NCBI RefSeq assembly: GCF_014836985.1
Contig: NZ_JACSPU010000002.1
Coordinates: 310,001-374,000, forward strand
DNA: 64,000 nucleotides
Source: Planococcus wigleyi
Lineage (GTDB): Bacteria; Bacillota; Bacilli; Bacillales_A; Planococcaceae
Reading direction: 5' to 3'
Shown here: positions 8,285 to 15,314 of the stretch, in pieces
Numbering within the stretch: the first letter of the stretch is position 1
Layout of the letters: each line of letters starts with the position of its first letter
Notes under the pieces: generated by a model
Told to the model about the DNA's origin: nothing
The model's input: the letters and a program-made list of their open reading frames with translations, nothing else
Database searches by the model: none
Position numbers and translations under genes: made by a program

Positions 8285-9310
8285 ATGAAAAGAAAAGTGG
8301 GCGTTAGCGGCACGGGAAGAATCGGACGCTTAGTGATCAGGCAAATTTTATCTGATGCAAACAGCCAATTGGAGTTAGAAGCTATCAACTCTACTGCCCC
8401 TACAGAAACTGTGGCTCATTTATTAAAATACGATACTGTCCATGGAACATGGAATACAGAGATCTCCGTGGAACACGGGAATCTATTAATTGATGGCCAG
8501 CTCATTCAAGTGGTGTCTGAACGCGAACCTGAGAACATCCCATGGGAATCTTTAAACGTAGAGATTGTGATAGATGCCACCGGTAAATTCAATCACCGTC
8601 AGGGCGCACAAAAACATCTGGCAGCAGGGGCATCTTATGTAATCATAACCGCACCTGGAAAAGGGATGGACTTAACCGTCGTAATGGGTGTAAATGATCA
8701 CCTATTGGATCTTTCGAAGCATACACTTTTATCAGCTGCTTCTTGCACGACAAACTGTGTTGCCCCTGTGTTAAGTATATTGGATCAGGCTTTTAGAGTA
8801 AAAAGAAGTTGGATGACGACCGTTCATTCCTTTACTTCTGACCAAAGACACATGGATAATCCCCATAAGGATTTGAGAAGGGCAAGAGCTTGTATGCAAT
8901 CCATTATTCCAACCACAACAGGAGTAGGCAAAGCACTTCGGGATGTGCTTCCTCATCTCGCGCCTTACGTTGAAGGACTCTCACTGCGTGTTCCCACCCA
9001 GGATGTTTCTTTGGCTGATTTTACTGTTGAGGTGCCACGTCAGGTATCGATAGATGAAGTGAGGTCGGTTTTTAAAACAGCTGCGCACGAAAACCGTTAT
9101 GTCGGTTATACAGAAGAACCTTTAGTATCGGCCGATTTCATTGGCTGTGATAAATCAGCAATTGTTGATGGGCTTTCAATCATGGTTGCAGGAAATCAAA
9201 TTAAAGTACTTGCCTGGTATGACAACGAATGGGCTTATGCCAACCGGGTCATCAATTTGGCTCAAGCAATCCAACAAAGAATAGAGAAAGCAAAGTCGCT
9301 TCAGTTATAG
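8285..9310 (+). CDS. Glyceraldehyde-3-phosphate dehydrogenase family protein (type I), likely secondary paralogue
   Basis: A 341-residue GAPDH-fold protein. It has an N-terminal Rossmann motif (G-V-S-G-T-G-R-I-G-R), the active-site S-C-T-T-N-C (cysteine near residue 157), the substrate-loop segment R-H-M-D-N-P-H-K-D-L-R-R-A-R-A and a C-terminal W-Y-D-N-E-W. The N-terminal motif reads G-T-G-R rather than the common G-F-G-R, and the sequence diverges from the housekeeping type. GAAAGGGGGG precedes the ATG. It is the last gene of the tartrate/glycerate unit. It may redirect triose phosphate, or oxidise a related phosphorylated aldehyde such as erythrose 4-phosphate. The main gapA is expected elsewhere. 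Confidence 0.85.
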   Translation: MKRKVGVSGTGRIGRLVIRQILSDANSQLELEAINSTAPTETVAHLLKYDTVHGTWNTEISVEHGNLLIDGQLIQVVSEREPENIPWESLNVEIVIDATGKFNHRQGAQKHLAAGASYVIITAPGKGMDLTVVMGVNDHLLDLSKHTLLSAASCTTNCVAPVLSILDQAFRVKRSWMTTVHSFTSDQRHMDNPHKDLRRARACMQSIIPTTTGVGKALRDVLPHLAPYVEGLSLRVPTQDVSLADFTVEVPRQVSIDEVRSVFKTAAHENRYVGYTEEPLVSADFIGCDKSAIVDGLSIMVAGNQIKVLAWYDNEWAYANRVINLAQAIQQRIEKAKSLQL

Positions 9311-9482
9311 AGTTAACATTACCGACTCTTATAAACTTCTGTTTTTACAGTCTCATTCAATTTTAAAGTTTGATTTACAGCTTGATAGGGCCTAGGGTTA
9401 GTATCCAGAGTCATTAAATTGATACTAGTTTACGTCACTCATATCAATAACTTAGCACTATCAAAATTTGAACTCCCTTTGA

Positions 9483-9511
9483 GTTTACATATCATGAATT
9501 TATCGGAAGTT
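9483..9511 (+). repeat. 29-nt dispersed element, copy 1
   Basis: GTTTACATAT, eight to nine variable bases, then TTATCGGAAG. Related copies lie at 11331, 15052 and 20246, all in the same orientation and each followed within 5-30 bases by a strong, differently sequenced hairpin. The rest of 9311-9530 shows no gene. Confidence 0.6.
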
Positions 9512-9530
9512 TCTTTTAAAAAAATACAAG

Positions 9531-9575
9531 AAAGGAAGAGGGAAGCCAACTTATCAGCTTTTCCTCTTCCTTTCA
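9531..9575. terminator. Bidirectional terminator
   Basis: Stem AAAGGAAGAGG...CCTCTTCCTTT between the converging GAPDH and MerR-family genes. Confidence 0.75.
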
Positions 9576-9582
9576 TTTAAAA

Positions 9583-10311
9583 TCACTTATGATTCAAAGC
9601 TTGATTGATAAATTGGTATAGCTCGCCATCTATTTCATATTGCAGTTCGTTCCCTGGGTTTTCGGCGTGGAAATGTTCGGCTTGCTTGCGGAAAGTCCTA
9701 TCGTCTTCGGAAAAGGCATTCACGATGTCATTCCATTTTTTCGCTAAATCTTGTACTTTTTCATCGGAAGGAGAAGCGCCTTTTTCTTTTTCCAAACGTA
9801 TTTCCTTGATAAGATCGTTAAACTCTTGCTCGGCCTGCTTTAAGAGTTGTTTATCAGCATTTTCATATCGGCTTTCCATGGTATCCAATTGCTGCTTCGT
9901 AAAGTATTTTTCCTTATTCATTTTCAGCGCCTCCATTAATTTAGTAAGTTCTGAAATCGAGAGGGTCCGATTGCTGTGTGCAGCCAATAACGCATTTTCC
10001 AACTCGGCTACTAGTTTTTGCTGAACCTCTATCTTTTTCTTGACGCGAGAAATTTGGGTTTGCAAAATCTCCGTAACGGTTTGTTCTTCCGGATTAGACA
10101 ACAGAAGCTGTATTTCTTCTAATGACATTCCCATCTGCTTTAAAGACAAAATGGGCTGAAGACGGACCAAATCTGCTTTCGTGTAAAGCCGATGCCCTGA
10201 CTCCGTATACTGAGAAGGTGAAAATAAACAGATTTGATCGTAATAGCGTAAGGTTCGAATCGTTAAACCCGCCAATTCTGCAACTTCTCCGACTTTCCAA
10301 TGTTCCTTCAT
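9583..10311 (-). CDS. MerR-family activator with TipAS-type ligand domain
   Basis: A 242-residue regulator. Residues 1-70 are a MerR winged helix (W-K-V-G-E-V-A-E-L-A-G-L-T-I-R-T-L-R-Y-Y split across two helices, then S-G-H-R-L-Y). A coiled coil follows at about 75-115. The C-terminal part (E-K-Y-F-T-K-Q-Q-L-D, later K-K-W-N-D-I-V) matches TipAS domains that bind thiopeptide-like drugs or other ligands. The chosen ATG at 10311 has GGAGG upstream and gives M-K-E-H-W-K-V-G. Such proteins usually activate their own gene and an efflux or resistance gene, but no obvious efflux target adjoins it here. Confidence 0.85.
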   Translation of the reverse strand: MKEHWKVGEVAELAGLTIRTLRYYDQICLFSPSQYTESGHRLYTKADLVRLQPILSLKQMGMSLEEIQLLLSNPEEQTVTEILQTQISRVKKKIEVQQKLVAELENALLAAHSNRTLSISELTKLMEALKMNKEKYFTKQQLDTMESRYENADKQLLKQAEQEFNDLIKEIRLEKEKGASPSDEKVQDLAKKWNDIVNAFSEDDRTFRKQAEHFHAENPGNELQYEIDGELYQFINQALNHK

Positions 10312-10370
10312 TCGCTTAGCCTCCATTTAACAACATTTCTATTCACCAACTAAAAACGAGAAATTCGAAG

Positions 10371-11231
10371 TTAGAAGAGTTGCTGCATCTCCTTTTGCTC
10401 AAACGCATAGGTTTTTCCGCAAATATGACAAAAAGCTTCAATGTCCTCATTTTGTTCAATGCTCCGTTTGATTTCCTCTTCACTCAATGAATAAAGCATG
10501 CCATAGAACATTTCTTTACTGCATCCGCAGAAAAATTGACTGGAGCTATGGCCGATGATTTTTGCATCTCCAAACAACTGGGTTAACGCTTCTTCGCTGT
10601 CACTCGCTTTTTCAGCGTTTAGTTTACTGAAAATATCCGGATTGGCTTTTATAATCATTTTCACTTCTGAAAGCAGGTGTGGTGGTGCACCGGGAAGCAG
10701 TTGTGCATATAGTGCATGGCTGGAAAGAAGGGAAGCTCCATTATCCAACTGAATGTCGGAATAAAGATAGGTCGGCGTCTGATCACTCTGCACAAAATAG
10801 TTGGCGATATCATCCGTGATATGTTGATTTGGCATATCGGTAATGCTGGTGAATTGATTCATCTCAGAACCCTTTATGACACGGATCATCCCAGAAGGTC
10901 CAATCAAATCTTGCATCGACTTTTCTTCTGTATTAGAAGATCTCAAAAGTTCTTCGTTCAGGTATCCTCTGACATTTCCATTCGCTTCGGCTTCCGCAAA
11001 AATTTTATGGAGAGGATTGCTCAACGTTATCTGGAGGCTCATTCGCTGGTTTCCTTTGAGCGTGCCGGAAAGTATGCTCATCGCGGATACCGTTTTGCCC
11101 AACATCAGTTTAAGCGATTCAGGCAGTTCTTGGTTTAAAGCAAAGATATCGCGAAGCAGCTGGGTATTATCAATAAAATAGAGACGAATCTGTTCTTCAT
11201 TAATTAATGTCTTAACAATGGCATTTTGCAC
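10371..11231 (-). CDS. Hsp33-family redox-regulated chaperone
   Basis: A 286-residue Hsp33 (HslO) protein, a cytosolic holdase activated by disulfide formation. The C-terminal zinc/redox centre is present as F-C-G-C-S near residue 227 and C-H-I-C-G near residue 262. I chose the GTG start at 11231 because AAAGGGGGAA lies just upstream; an in-frame ATG further 5' would overlap that site. It lies next to a MerR/TipA regulator rather than the usual ftsH-cysK neighbourhood of Bacillales hslO, so it is likely a second copy. Confidence 0.88.
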   Translation of the reverse strand: MQNAIVKTLINEEQIRLYFIDNTQLLRDIFALNQELPESLKLMLGKTVSAMSILSGTLKGNQRMSLQITLSNPLHKIFAEAEANGNVRGYLNEELLRSSNTEEKSMQDLIGPSGMIRVIKGSEMNQFTSITDMPNQHITDDIANYFVQSDQTPTYLYSDIQLDNGASLLSSHALYAQLLPGAPPHLLSEVKMIIKANPDIFSKLNAEKASDSEEALTQLFGDAKIIGHSSSQFFCGCSKEMFYGMLYSLSEEEIKRSIEQNEDIEAFCHICGKTYAFEQKEMQQLF

Positions 11232-11330
11232 AACGATTCCCCCTTTGCAAAAGTAAGCTAGTTTCACTATAAAACATTACCCTACGTAAGGTTCAAGGGG
11301 AAAATAAAATTTTCACGATATTTATTTTTA

Positions 11331-11480
11331 GTTAACATATGAGGGCTTATCAGAAGTTTTTATATACGAAGTAAAGAATTCGAAAGACCAGTGACCTCTT
11401 TATTTAAGGTTACTGGTCTTTTAAAATTTTATGCAAAATAAAACTTGAATTGGTGCAATTTATCTCTAAAAGTGACAACG
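11331..11480 (+). repeat. Compound repeat element, left copy (29-nt element, hairpin, conserved tail)
   Basis: GTTAACATATGAGGGCTTATC (split for length: GTTAACATAT then GAGGGCTTATC) opens the element. A terminator-like hairpin follows (11384-11422), then a tail containing GTGCAATTTATCTCT and AAAGTGACA. The same order of parts returns at 20246-20398, though the hairpin sequence differs. The remaining non-coding stretch to 11660 holds a lone copy of TGTACTTTTACGAACGCT near 11515 and no gene. Confidence 0.6.
11384..11422. terminator. Strong hairpin, possible bidirectional terminator
   Basis: Arms AAGACCAGTGACCT and AGGTTACTGGTCTT, then TTTT. It lies upstream of both neighbouring genes, so it does not end an obvious plus-strand gene. 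Confidence 0.6.
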
Positions 11481-11666
11481 TTATTATTATTTGTTTATAT
11501 TTTATTCATTTTGAGTGTACTTTTACGAACGCTATTACTTCCAAAATTATCTAGCTATTATTTTTAGTTCTGAGTATATTTAGTATATGAATTTCAATTT
11601 TAATTACATGAGACAAAATTTCAACAATACATGAAGCAAGTGAGTAGAGAAAGACCATTATTCTAA

Positions 11667-11692
11667 CATAACTTATGTGCAGTTAAGTTATA
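11667..11692 (+). repeat. 26-bp dyad repeat, copy 1 (opens the small-gene array)
   Basis: Core of fixed 26-bp length ending in the invariant right half TTAAGTTA. The left half reads ATAACTTA. It lies 32 bases before the first gene of the array. The outer pair is A/T here rather than G/C as in most copies. Confidence 0.65.
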
Positions 11693-11724
11693 TTCACTAA
11701 GTGATGAATAGGGGCGGGGTAGAA

Positions 11725-12210
11725 ATGAAAAGAGAAGACAGAAACTTCGCAGAGAGAGTTTTAAAAAAACTGCTTATTGGAAGTCAACTTGATGGTTTCC
11801 AATTTGGTATTGGTCCAGGGGGAGTGCGTGTCTGTTTTTCCCATTATTCTAAACAAGGTCCAGACCAATTATGGTTGAACATCGAAGTAAAGAAAATTGC
11901 GATTATTGCTAGTGATGAGCAATTAACCACAGTTACTAAAGAAACCTTAGAAGAACTCGACGATGAAGAGTCGTTTCAGCTGCTGTTGAGAAATCGGAGA
12001 GATAAAGTGAAAGATATTTGGCTCGGAGAAGATTCACCACATTTATATATATCGCTTGAGTCCGGAAAAGTATTGTATGTAAATGGACATGATGAAAACT
12101 ATGAGTGTTGGCAAGTTGGAGATAATCATGGATATGGGGATGGTGACTGGTTGATTGTGGCTGTTCCAGGTAATGAAATCGCCATATGGAGTCCTGAAGA
12201 GTTTAAATAG
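11725..12210 (+). CDS. Hypothetical protein, immunity-protein-like (array gene A)
   Basis: A 161-residue soluble protein with no signal peptide or membrane segment. I do not recognise a named family. The C-terminal third is rich in aromatic and acidic residues (Y-E-C-W-Q-V-G-D-N-H-G-Y-G-D-G-D-W). That small, acidic, W/Y-rich character is common in immunity proteins of polymorphic toxin systems, which is a resemblance only. The ATG at 11725 follows GGGGCGGGGT. It is the first of five small genes separated by related dyads. No toxin gene lies in the window. Confidence 0.6.
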   Translation: MKREDRNFAERVLKKLLIGSQLDGFQFGIGPGGVRVCFSHYSKQGPDQLWLNIEVKKIAIIASDEQLTTVTKETLEELDDEESFQLLLRNRRDKVKDIWLGEDSPHLYISLESGKVLYVNGHDENYECWQVGDNHGYGDGDWLIVAVPGNEIAIWSPEEFK

Positions 12211-12226
12211 GATCAGCTAGGAAGAG

Positions 12227-12268
12227 AAAGTGATAGTAACTAAATGTGAATTAAGTTACTATCACTTT
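12227..12268 (+). repeat. 26-bp dyad repeat, copy 2 (with changed outer arms)
   Basis: The core is 12235-12260 and perfect arms extend to 15 bp (AAAGTGATAGTAACT against AGTTACTATCACTTT). The outer arms differ completely from the TTGAATG arms of other copies, yet remain self-complementary. The gap to the preceding stop is 16 bases. Confidence 0.75.
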
Positions 12269-12305
12269 TAAGAAATTTCTTTTCAAAAGAGGAGCATATA
12301 AATTG

Positions 12306-12974
12306 ATGAATCTACAAGATTATTTGCATACTACTTTTCCAGGACTGGTTTTAAGACCAAGCCTTTATCTTCAATGGAAAATAGGCATTCATTTCGAACT
12401 GGGATTAGGGATTTATCAGTTTGAAGAAGGGGACAAACTGAATATGCATCGGTTTGAAAATGCATACAAGCAAACTTTGGCAATCTTTAATGACCTTTTT
12501 TCTGAAGAGGATGAATTGGTTTTAGTAACGAATGTTTATCACCAAAAAAACGCCAATGGAAGAACAAAGCCGTTCAAGGTATACAAAAATGGCGTCAAAA
12601 ATAAAAAGTTGACCTTACAATTAAAGCTGAACACACTTCCCTATGTTTTCGATGAGGAAGAAGAAGCGGACGACTATTATACGGCGCAGTATCAATTGAA
12701 ATGCAAGAAACATGATTTACGTTACCATCAGCTGATCCAGGCTGCCTGTAACGAAGATTTTCCCTTGAAGCCCAAATTCAGAAGAGAAAAGGGAATGTAT
12801 TATCCTGATACTTTTTTCATCAACCTCACCAAGAATACGATCTTCTTTATTTACGATGATCGAGGCTGTGAAGTAATTGCCGCGGATAAAGAGACATTGC
12901 GTCCGTTGTATGAAAAATACGCTGAGTGGCTCTATGAATATAACCGTGACGATATGAAACAGTTATTTTCGTAA
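12306..12974 (+). CDS. DUF3885-like protein (array gene B)
   Basis: A 222-residue cytosolic protein. The early segment W-K-I-G-I-H-F-E-L and the C-terminal I-F-F-I-Y-D-D-R-G-C-E-V-I-A, followed by L-R-P-L-Y-E-K-Y, match what I recall of DUF3885, a family of unknown function common in Bacillales and often in clusters of small orphan genes. The start is either the TTG at 12303 or this ATG; AAGAGGAG lies upstream of both. It is the largest gene in the dyad-punctuated array. A dyad precedes it and a terminator-like hairpin (12990) follows. Function is not known. Confidence 0.65.
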   Translation: MNLQDYLHTTFPGLVLRPSLYLQWKIGIHFELGLGIYQFEEGDKLNMHRFENAYKQTLAIFNDLFSEEDELVLVTNVYHQKNANGRTKPFKVYKNGVKNKKLTLQLKLNTLPYVFDEEEEADDYYTAQYQLKCKKHDLRYHQLIQAACNEDFPLKPKFRREKGMYYPDTFFINLTKNTIFFIYDDRGCEVIAADKETLRPLYEKYAEWLYEYNRDDMKQLFS

Positions 12975-12989
12975 CCAGTTACATTCCAT

Positions 12990-13027
12990 AAGACCAGACA
13001 AATGAAAAATCCCTACCTGGTCTTTAT
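12990..13027 (+). terminator. Possible terminator after array gene B
   Basis: AAGACCAG ... CTGGTCTT with T-rich sequence after it; the loop is long (about 19 bases). Just before it, 12973-12987 (GTAACCAGTTACATTC) resembles a shortened copy of the dyad. Confidence 0.5.
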
Positions 13028-13415
13028 TGTTATTCTGATACTCACAAGACCGATAATGAAATGATCAACTACCGGTAGTTTAAAAATATGAGTAGTCTCA
13101 ACAGCAATCCCAAAGCGATTTTTCTTACTTTATCTGTCGAATTCATGTAGTAGTTAACGGTTATTTTATAGCATTAAATCGTTAGAAGTACTGATATATA
13201 AGGATTTCCGAAAAATGTTGGCTGGGATAAGGAACATCTACTTTAAATCCTGCATATGCTGAATCGTCTATATTTTTACCGCGATTTTATAATAATTACG
13301 CCTAATACAAAAACCACTTGTGGTTCTAAAAGTGATTCTCCTGAATACAACTTAACTACCAGTAGCTAAATAAACATAAATTTTATTAGACTATTGGTAA
13401 TCGTTTTATTGATTC
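13028..13415. other. Gene-free stretch inside the small-gene array
   Basis: About 390 bases without a credible frame. Two near-identical motifs stand out: AACTACCGGTAGTT, a perfect palindrome near 13066, and AACTACCAGTAGCT near 13355. A small hairpin ACCACTTGTGGT is near 13312. It may be an eroded former array member, since every other interval between dyads carries exactly one gene. Confidence 0.4.
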
Positions 13416-13449
13416 TGAATGTAACCTAAGTACAGTTAAGTTACATTCA
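13416..13449 (+). repeat. 26-bp dyad repeat, copy 3
   Basis: Core 13420-13445 with left arm TGAATGTAAC and right arm TTAAGTTACATTCA. It lies 46 bases before array gene C. Confidence 0.75.
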
Positions 13450-13491
13450 CACTGAAAAATTCCAGTAGAAACGCACTGAAGGAGTGATGGC

Positions 13492-13938
13492 ATGGAGAAT
13501 CTGGCTATTGATTTTGAATTGGATCCGTTATTGAAATTAGATAAAAAGCTAATTCGACAGAAAAACGGAAAATTATTGATTGATGTGCAAGGGGAATTAA
13601 CCATTCATATCGGTCATTCGTGTTTCTTTCATGAACAGTCCTTAGCGTTGCTTGAACTGGGAATTGCTTTAAAAAAGTGGAGAGTGAAAGATTCCGAAGG
13701 AGAAAATGATTTTTATTACTTTACGATGGAACATGATGAAAGAGAAGGACCCATCTTAGCTTTTGTTAGAAAAAGCGAAAATGAATGGCAGCTGTTTTCA
13801 ATTTGGCAAGAATTTGAACACAAAAGCACAATAGCTTCTGATGTGTTGTTAAAAGCAGTAGACCGATATTTAACTAAACTAGAAGATACTTTGTTGAGGA
13901 AGTTCAATATCAAGTATTCATACTTCACTCGATTCTGA
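13492..13938 (+). CDS. Hypothetical protein (array gene C)
   Basis: A 148-residue soluble protein. Its N-terminal half looks beta-rich (K-L-L-I-D-V-Q-G-E-L-T-I-H-I-G) and the C-terminal half forms a basic amphipathic helix (A-V-D-R-Y-L-T-K-L-E-D-T-L-L). It may belong to one of the small DUF families of Bacillus immunity-like loci, but I cannot name it with confidence. GAAGGAGTGATGGC lies before the ATG, a strong ribosome site. It stands between dyads 3 and 4; the next dyad core starts within ten bases of its stop. Confidence 0.6.
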   Translation: MENLAIDFELDPLLKLDKKLIRQKNGKLLIDVQGELTIHIGHSCFFHEQSLALLELGIALKKWRVKDSEGENDFYYFTMEHDEREGPILAFVRKSENEWQLFSIWQEFEHKSTIASDVLLKAVDRYLTKLEDTLLRKFNIKYSYFTRF

Positions 13939-13942
13939 TAAA

Positions 13943-13978
13943 TTGAATGTAACTTATTGTGAATTAAGTTACATTCAA
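13943..13978 (+). repeat. 26-bp dyad repeat, copy 4
   Basis: Core 13948-13973. The arms TTGAATGTAACTTA and TTAAGTTACATTCAA are perfectly complementary over 14 bases. It begins five bases after the stop of gene C. Confidence 0.8.
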
Positions 13979-14014
13979 AACCCCAGAAACTGAAAGCTTA
14001 AGGAGGGATGATAG

Positions 14015-14479
14015 ATGAGTCTAGAACATGAATTTTTCTTAGTGCCCAATACAGTGGCCTATCCAGAGTTGATGAAACGCAATGAACAAAATGTAGACAT
14101 TATTGACTCTATAGATATACCAGATGATTTGATTCAATACATAGCCGATTCTTTGAACTGGATTCCATGTAAAAATCCAGCGATATCGATGACGAAAGAA
14201 GACACAGGAATAAATTATTATGGGGTGACTCTTTTTGATCAAACGTCAGCAGCAACTTTGAAAAGTATCATCACGGCATGGCACTCTTTATTTATGAATT
14301 TCCCTGAAAAGCTGGAGCTGACTGGGGAATTCGTGTATTCTTCCAATAAAAAAGTGTTGGGCGGGCGTGAACGTCTAGTATTTTTTAGAAATGAGGTGCT
14401 TGAATTATTGAAAAGGCTGCTGTCAATGATTGAGAGATTGGAAGAAGAGAGCCTCTATCTTTACCATTTGGGAATATGA
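14015..14479 (+). CDS. Hypothetical protein (array gene D)
   Basis: A 154-residue soluble protein of unknown function. Features include an acidic N-terminal half (D-I-I-D-S-I-D-I-P-D-D-L-I), a W-H-S-L-F-M-N-F segment near residue 90 and a leucine-rich C-terminal helix (V-L-E-L-L-K-R-L-L-S-M-I-E-R-L). The overall size and character again resemble immunity proteins, but no family is recognised. AAGGAGGGATGATAG gives a strong ribosome site. It sits between dyads 4 and 5. Confidence 0.6.
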   Translation: MSLEHEFFLVPNTVAYPELMKRNEQNVDIIDSIDIPDDLIQYIADSLNWIPCKNPAISMTKEDTGINYYGVTLFDQTSAATLKSIITAWHSLFMNFPEKLELTGEFVYSSNKKVLGGRERLVFFRNEVLELLKRLLSMIERLEEESLYLYHLGI

Positions 14480-14484
14480 AAAAC

Positions 14485-14516
14485 GAATGTAACTTATTAG
14501 CAATTAAGTTACATTC
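14485..14516 (+). repeat. 26-bp dyad repeat, copy 5
   Basis: Core 14488-14513, arms GAATGTAACTTA and TTAAGTTACATTC. It begins six bases after the stop of gene D. Confidence 0.8.
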
Positions 14517-14564
14517 AGTTTGTTTACCAAACACTTTTATGAATTTAAAAGGGGGAATAATTAA

Positions 14565-14963
14565 GTGGCTGAATTTGAAAATTATTCTTTTTCTCGATTA
14601 TATAGAGACGAAAATATTGAATTCTTTTTTATTGTAGGAGTAAATGATTCGGATGATTTTGATGAATATTGGGATGGGAGATTAACGGAAGTTGTAGGAT
14701 ACGCTGTGATTTATCTGGACTATAAAACAGAGAAACAAAAAAACTTTATCTTTTTAATTGATAAGACGAATAGAGAATATGACAACATAGTCAGATATGC
14801 AAAGCGATTTATTCAACAGATGAGTCTATCCGAAGAAATTTCAGATAGAGAAAACTTTAAAATCTTAAAAACCGAAGTAAAAAAGAGAGTTTTGGAATAC
14901 CCCTATAATGCTTTTATAAAGATGGTTGTAAAAAGTGAAATTCCAGAATACGACGCTAAATAA
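14565..14963 (+). CDS. Hypothetical protein (array gene E)
   Basis: A 132-residue soluble protein with a GTG start behind AAAGGGGGAA. It is rich in aromatic and acidic residues in the first half (F-F-F-I-V-G-V-N-D-S-D-D-F-D-E-Y-W-D-G) and lysine-rich towards the end. No family is recognised. It is the last member of the dyad-punctuated array; dyad 6 starts eight bases after the stop, with no further gene of the series after it. Confidence 0.55.
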   Translation: MAEFENYSFSRLYRDENIEFFFIVGVNDSDDFDEYWDGRLTEVVGYAVIYLDYKTEKQKNFIFLIDKTNREYDNIVRYAKRFIQQMSLSEEISDRENFKILKTEVKKRVLEYPYNAFIKMVVKSEIPEYDAK

Positions 14964-14970
14964 TTTTTTG

Positions 14971-15006
14971 TTGAATGTAACATAATACTAATTAAGTTAC
15001 ATTCAA
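14971..15006 (+). repeat. 26-bp dyad repeat, copy 6 (closes the array)
   Basis: Core 14976-15001. The right half TTAAGTTACATTCAA is identical to copy 4; the left half is TTGAATGTAACATAA. Confidence 0.75.
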
Positions 15007-15051
15007 AAGGCTATTCTGTCCGACATTAAAGTTGGAATTGTGAAGGACATA

Positions 15052-15132
15052 GTTTACATATCAATGAGTTATCGGAAGCTGCAAAATAGAAGGGAGACAT
15101 TTGGTGATTTCTGAATGTCTCCCTTCTATTTA
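15052..15132 (+). repeat. 29-nt dispersed element copy 3 with perfect hairpin
   Basis: GTTTACATATCAATGAG then TTATCGGAAG, followed at 15085 by a 17-bp perfect stem (AATAGAAGGGAGACATT / AATGTCTCCCTTCTATT) around a 12-base loop. The remaining bases to 15314 hold no gene that I can support. Confidence 0.65.
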
Positions 15133-15314
15133 GTACACACCAACAATGAGTGTAACCAATGCCTGTAACCATTCGATTAATGGGAAGAAAGAAGAAACAA
15201 CAAATTCAAAATCCATCTTCCAAGAGCTGCATTAACAGGAAAACGACGCCAAAGCTTCTGGTGCCAACTGTTCAAGAGATGTTGTTTAATTCATACTTGG
15301 CGGAGCTCATTGCT

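Noticed and set aside
11667..15006. The dyads as ordinary rho-independent terminators
   Set aside because: The hairpins are AT-rich and none is followed by a T-run; sequence conservation of the loop-side bases is also not expected of terminators.
11667..15006. The small-gene array as a classical integron
   Set aside because: No tyrosine recombinase gene lies nearby and the dyads lack the usual attC core-site words; only the layout is similar.
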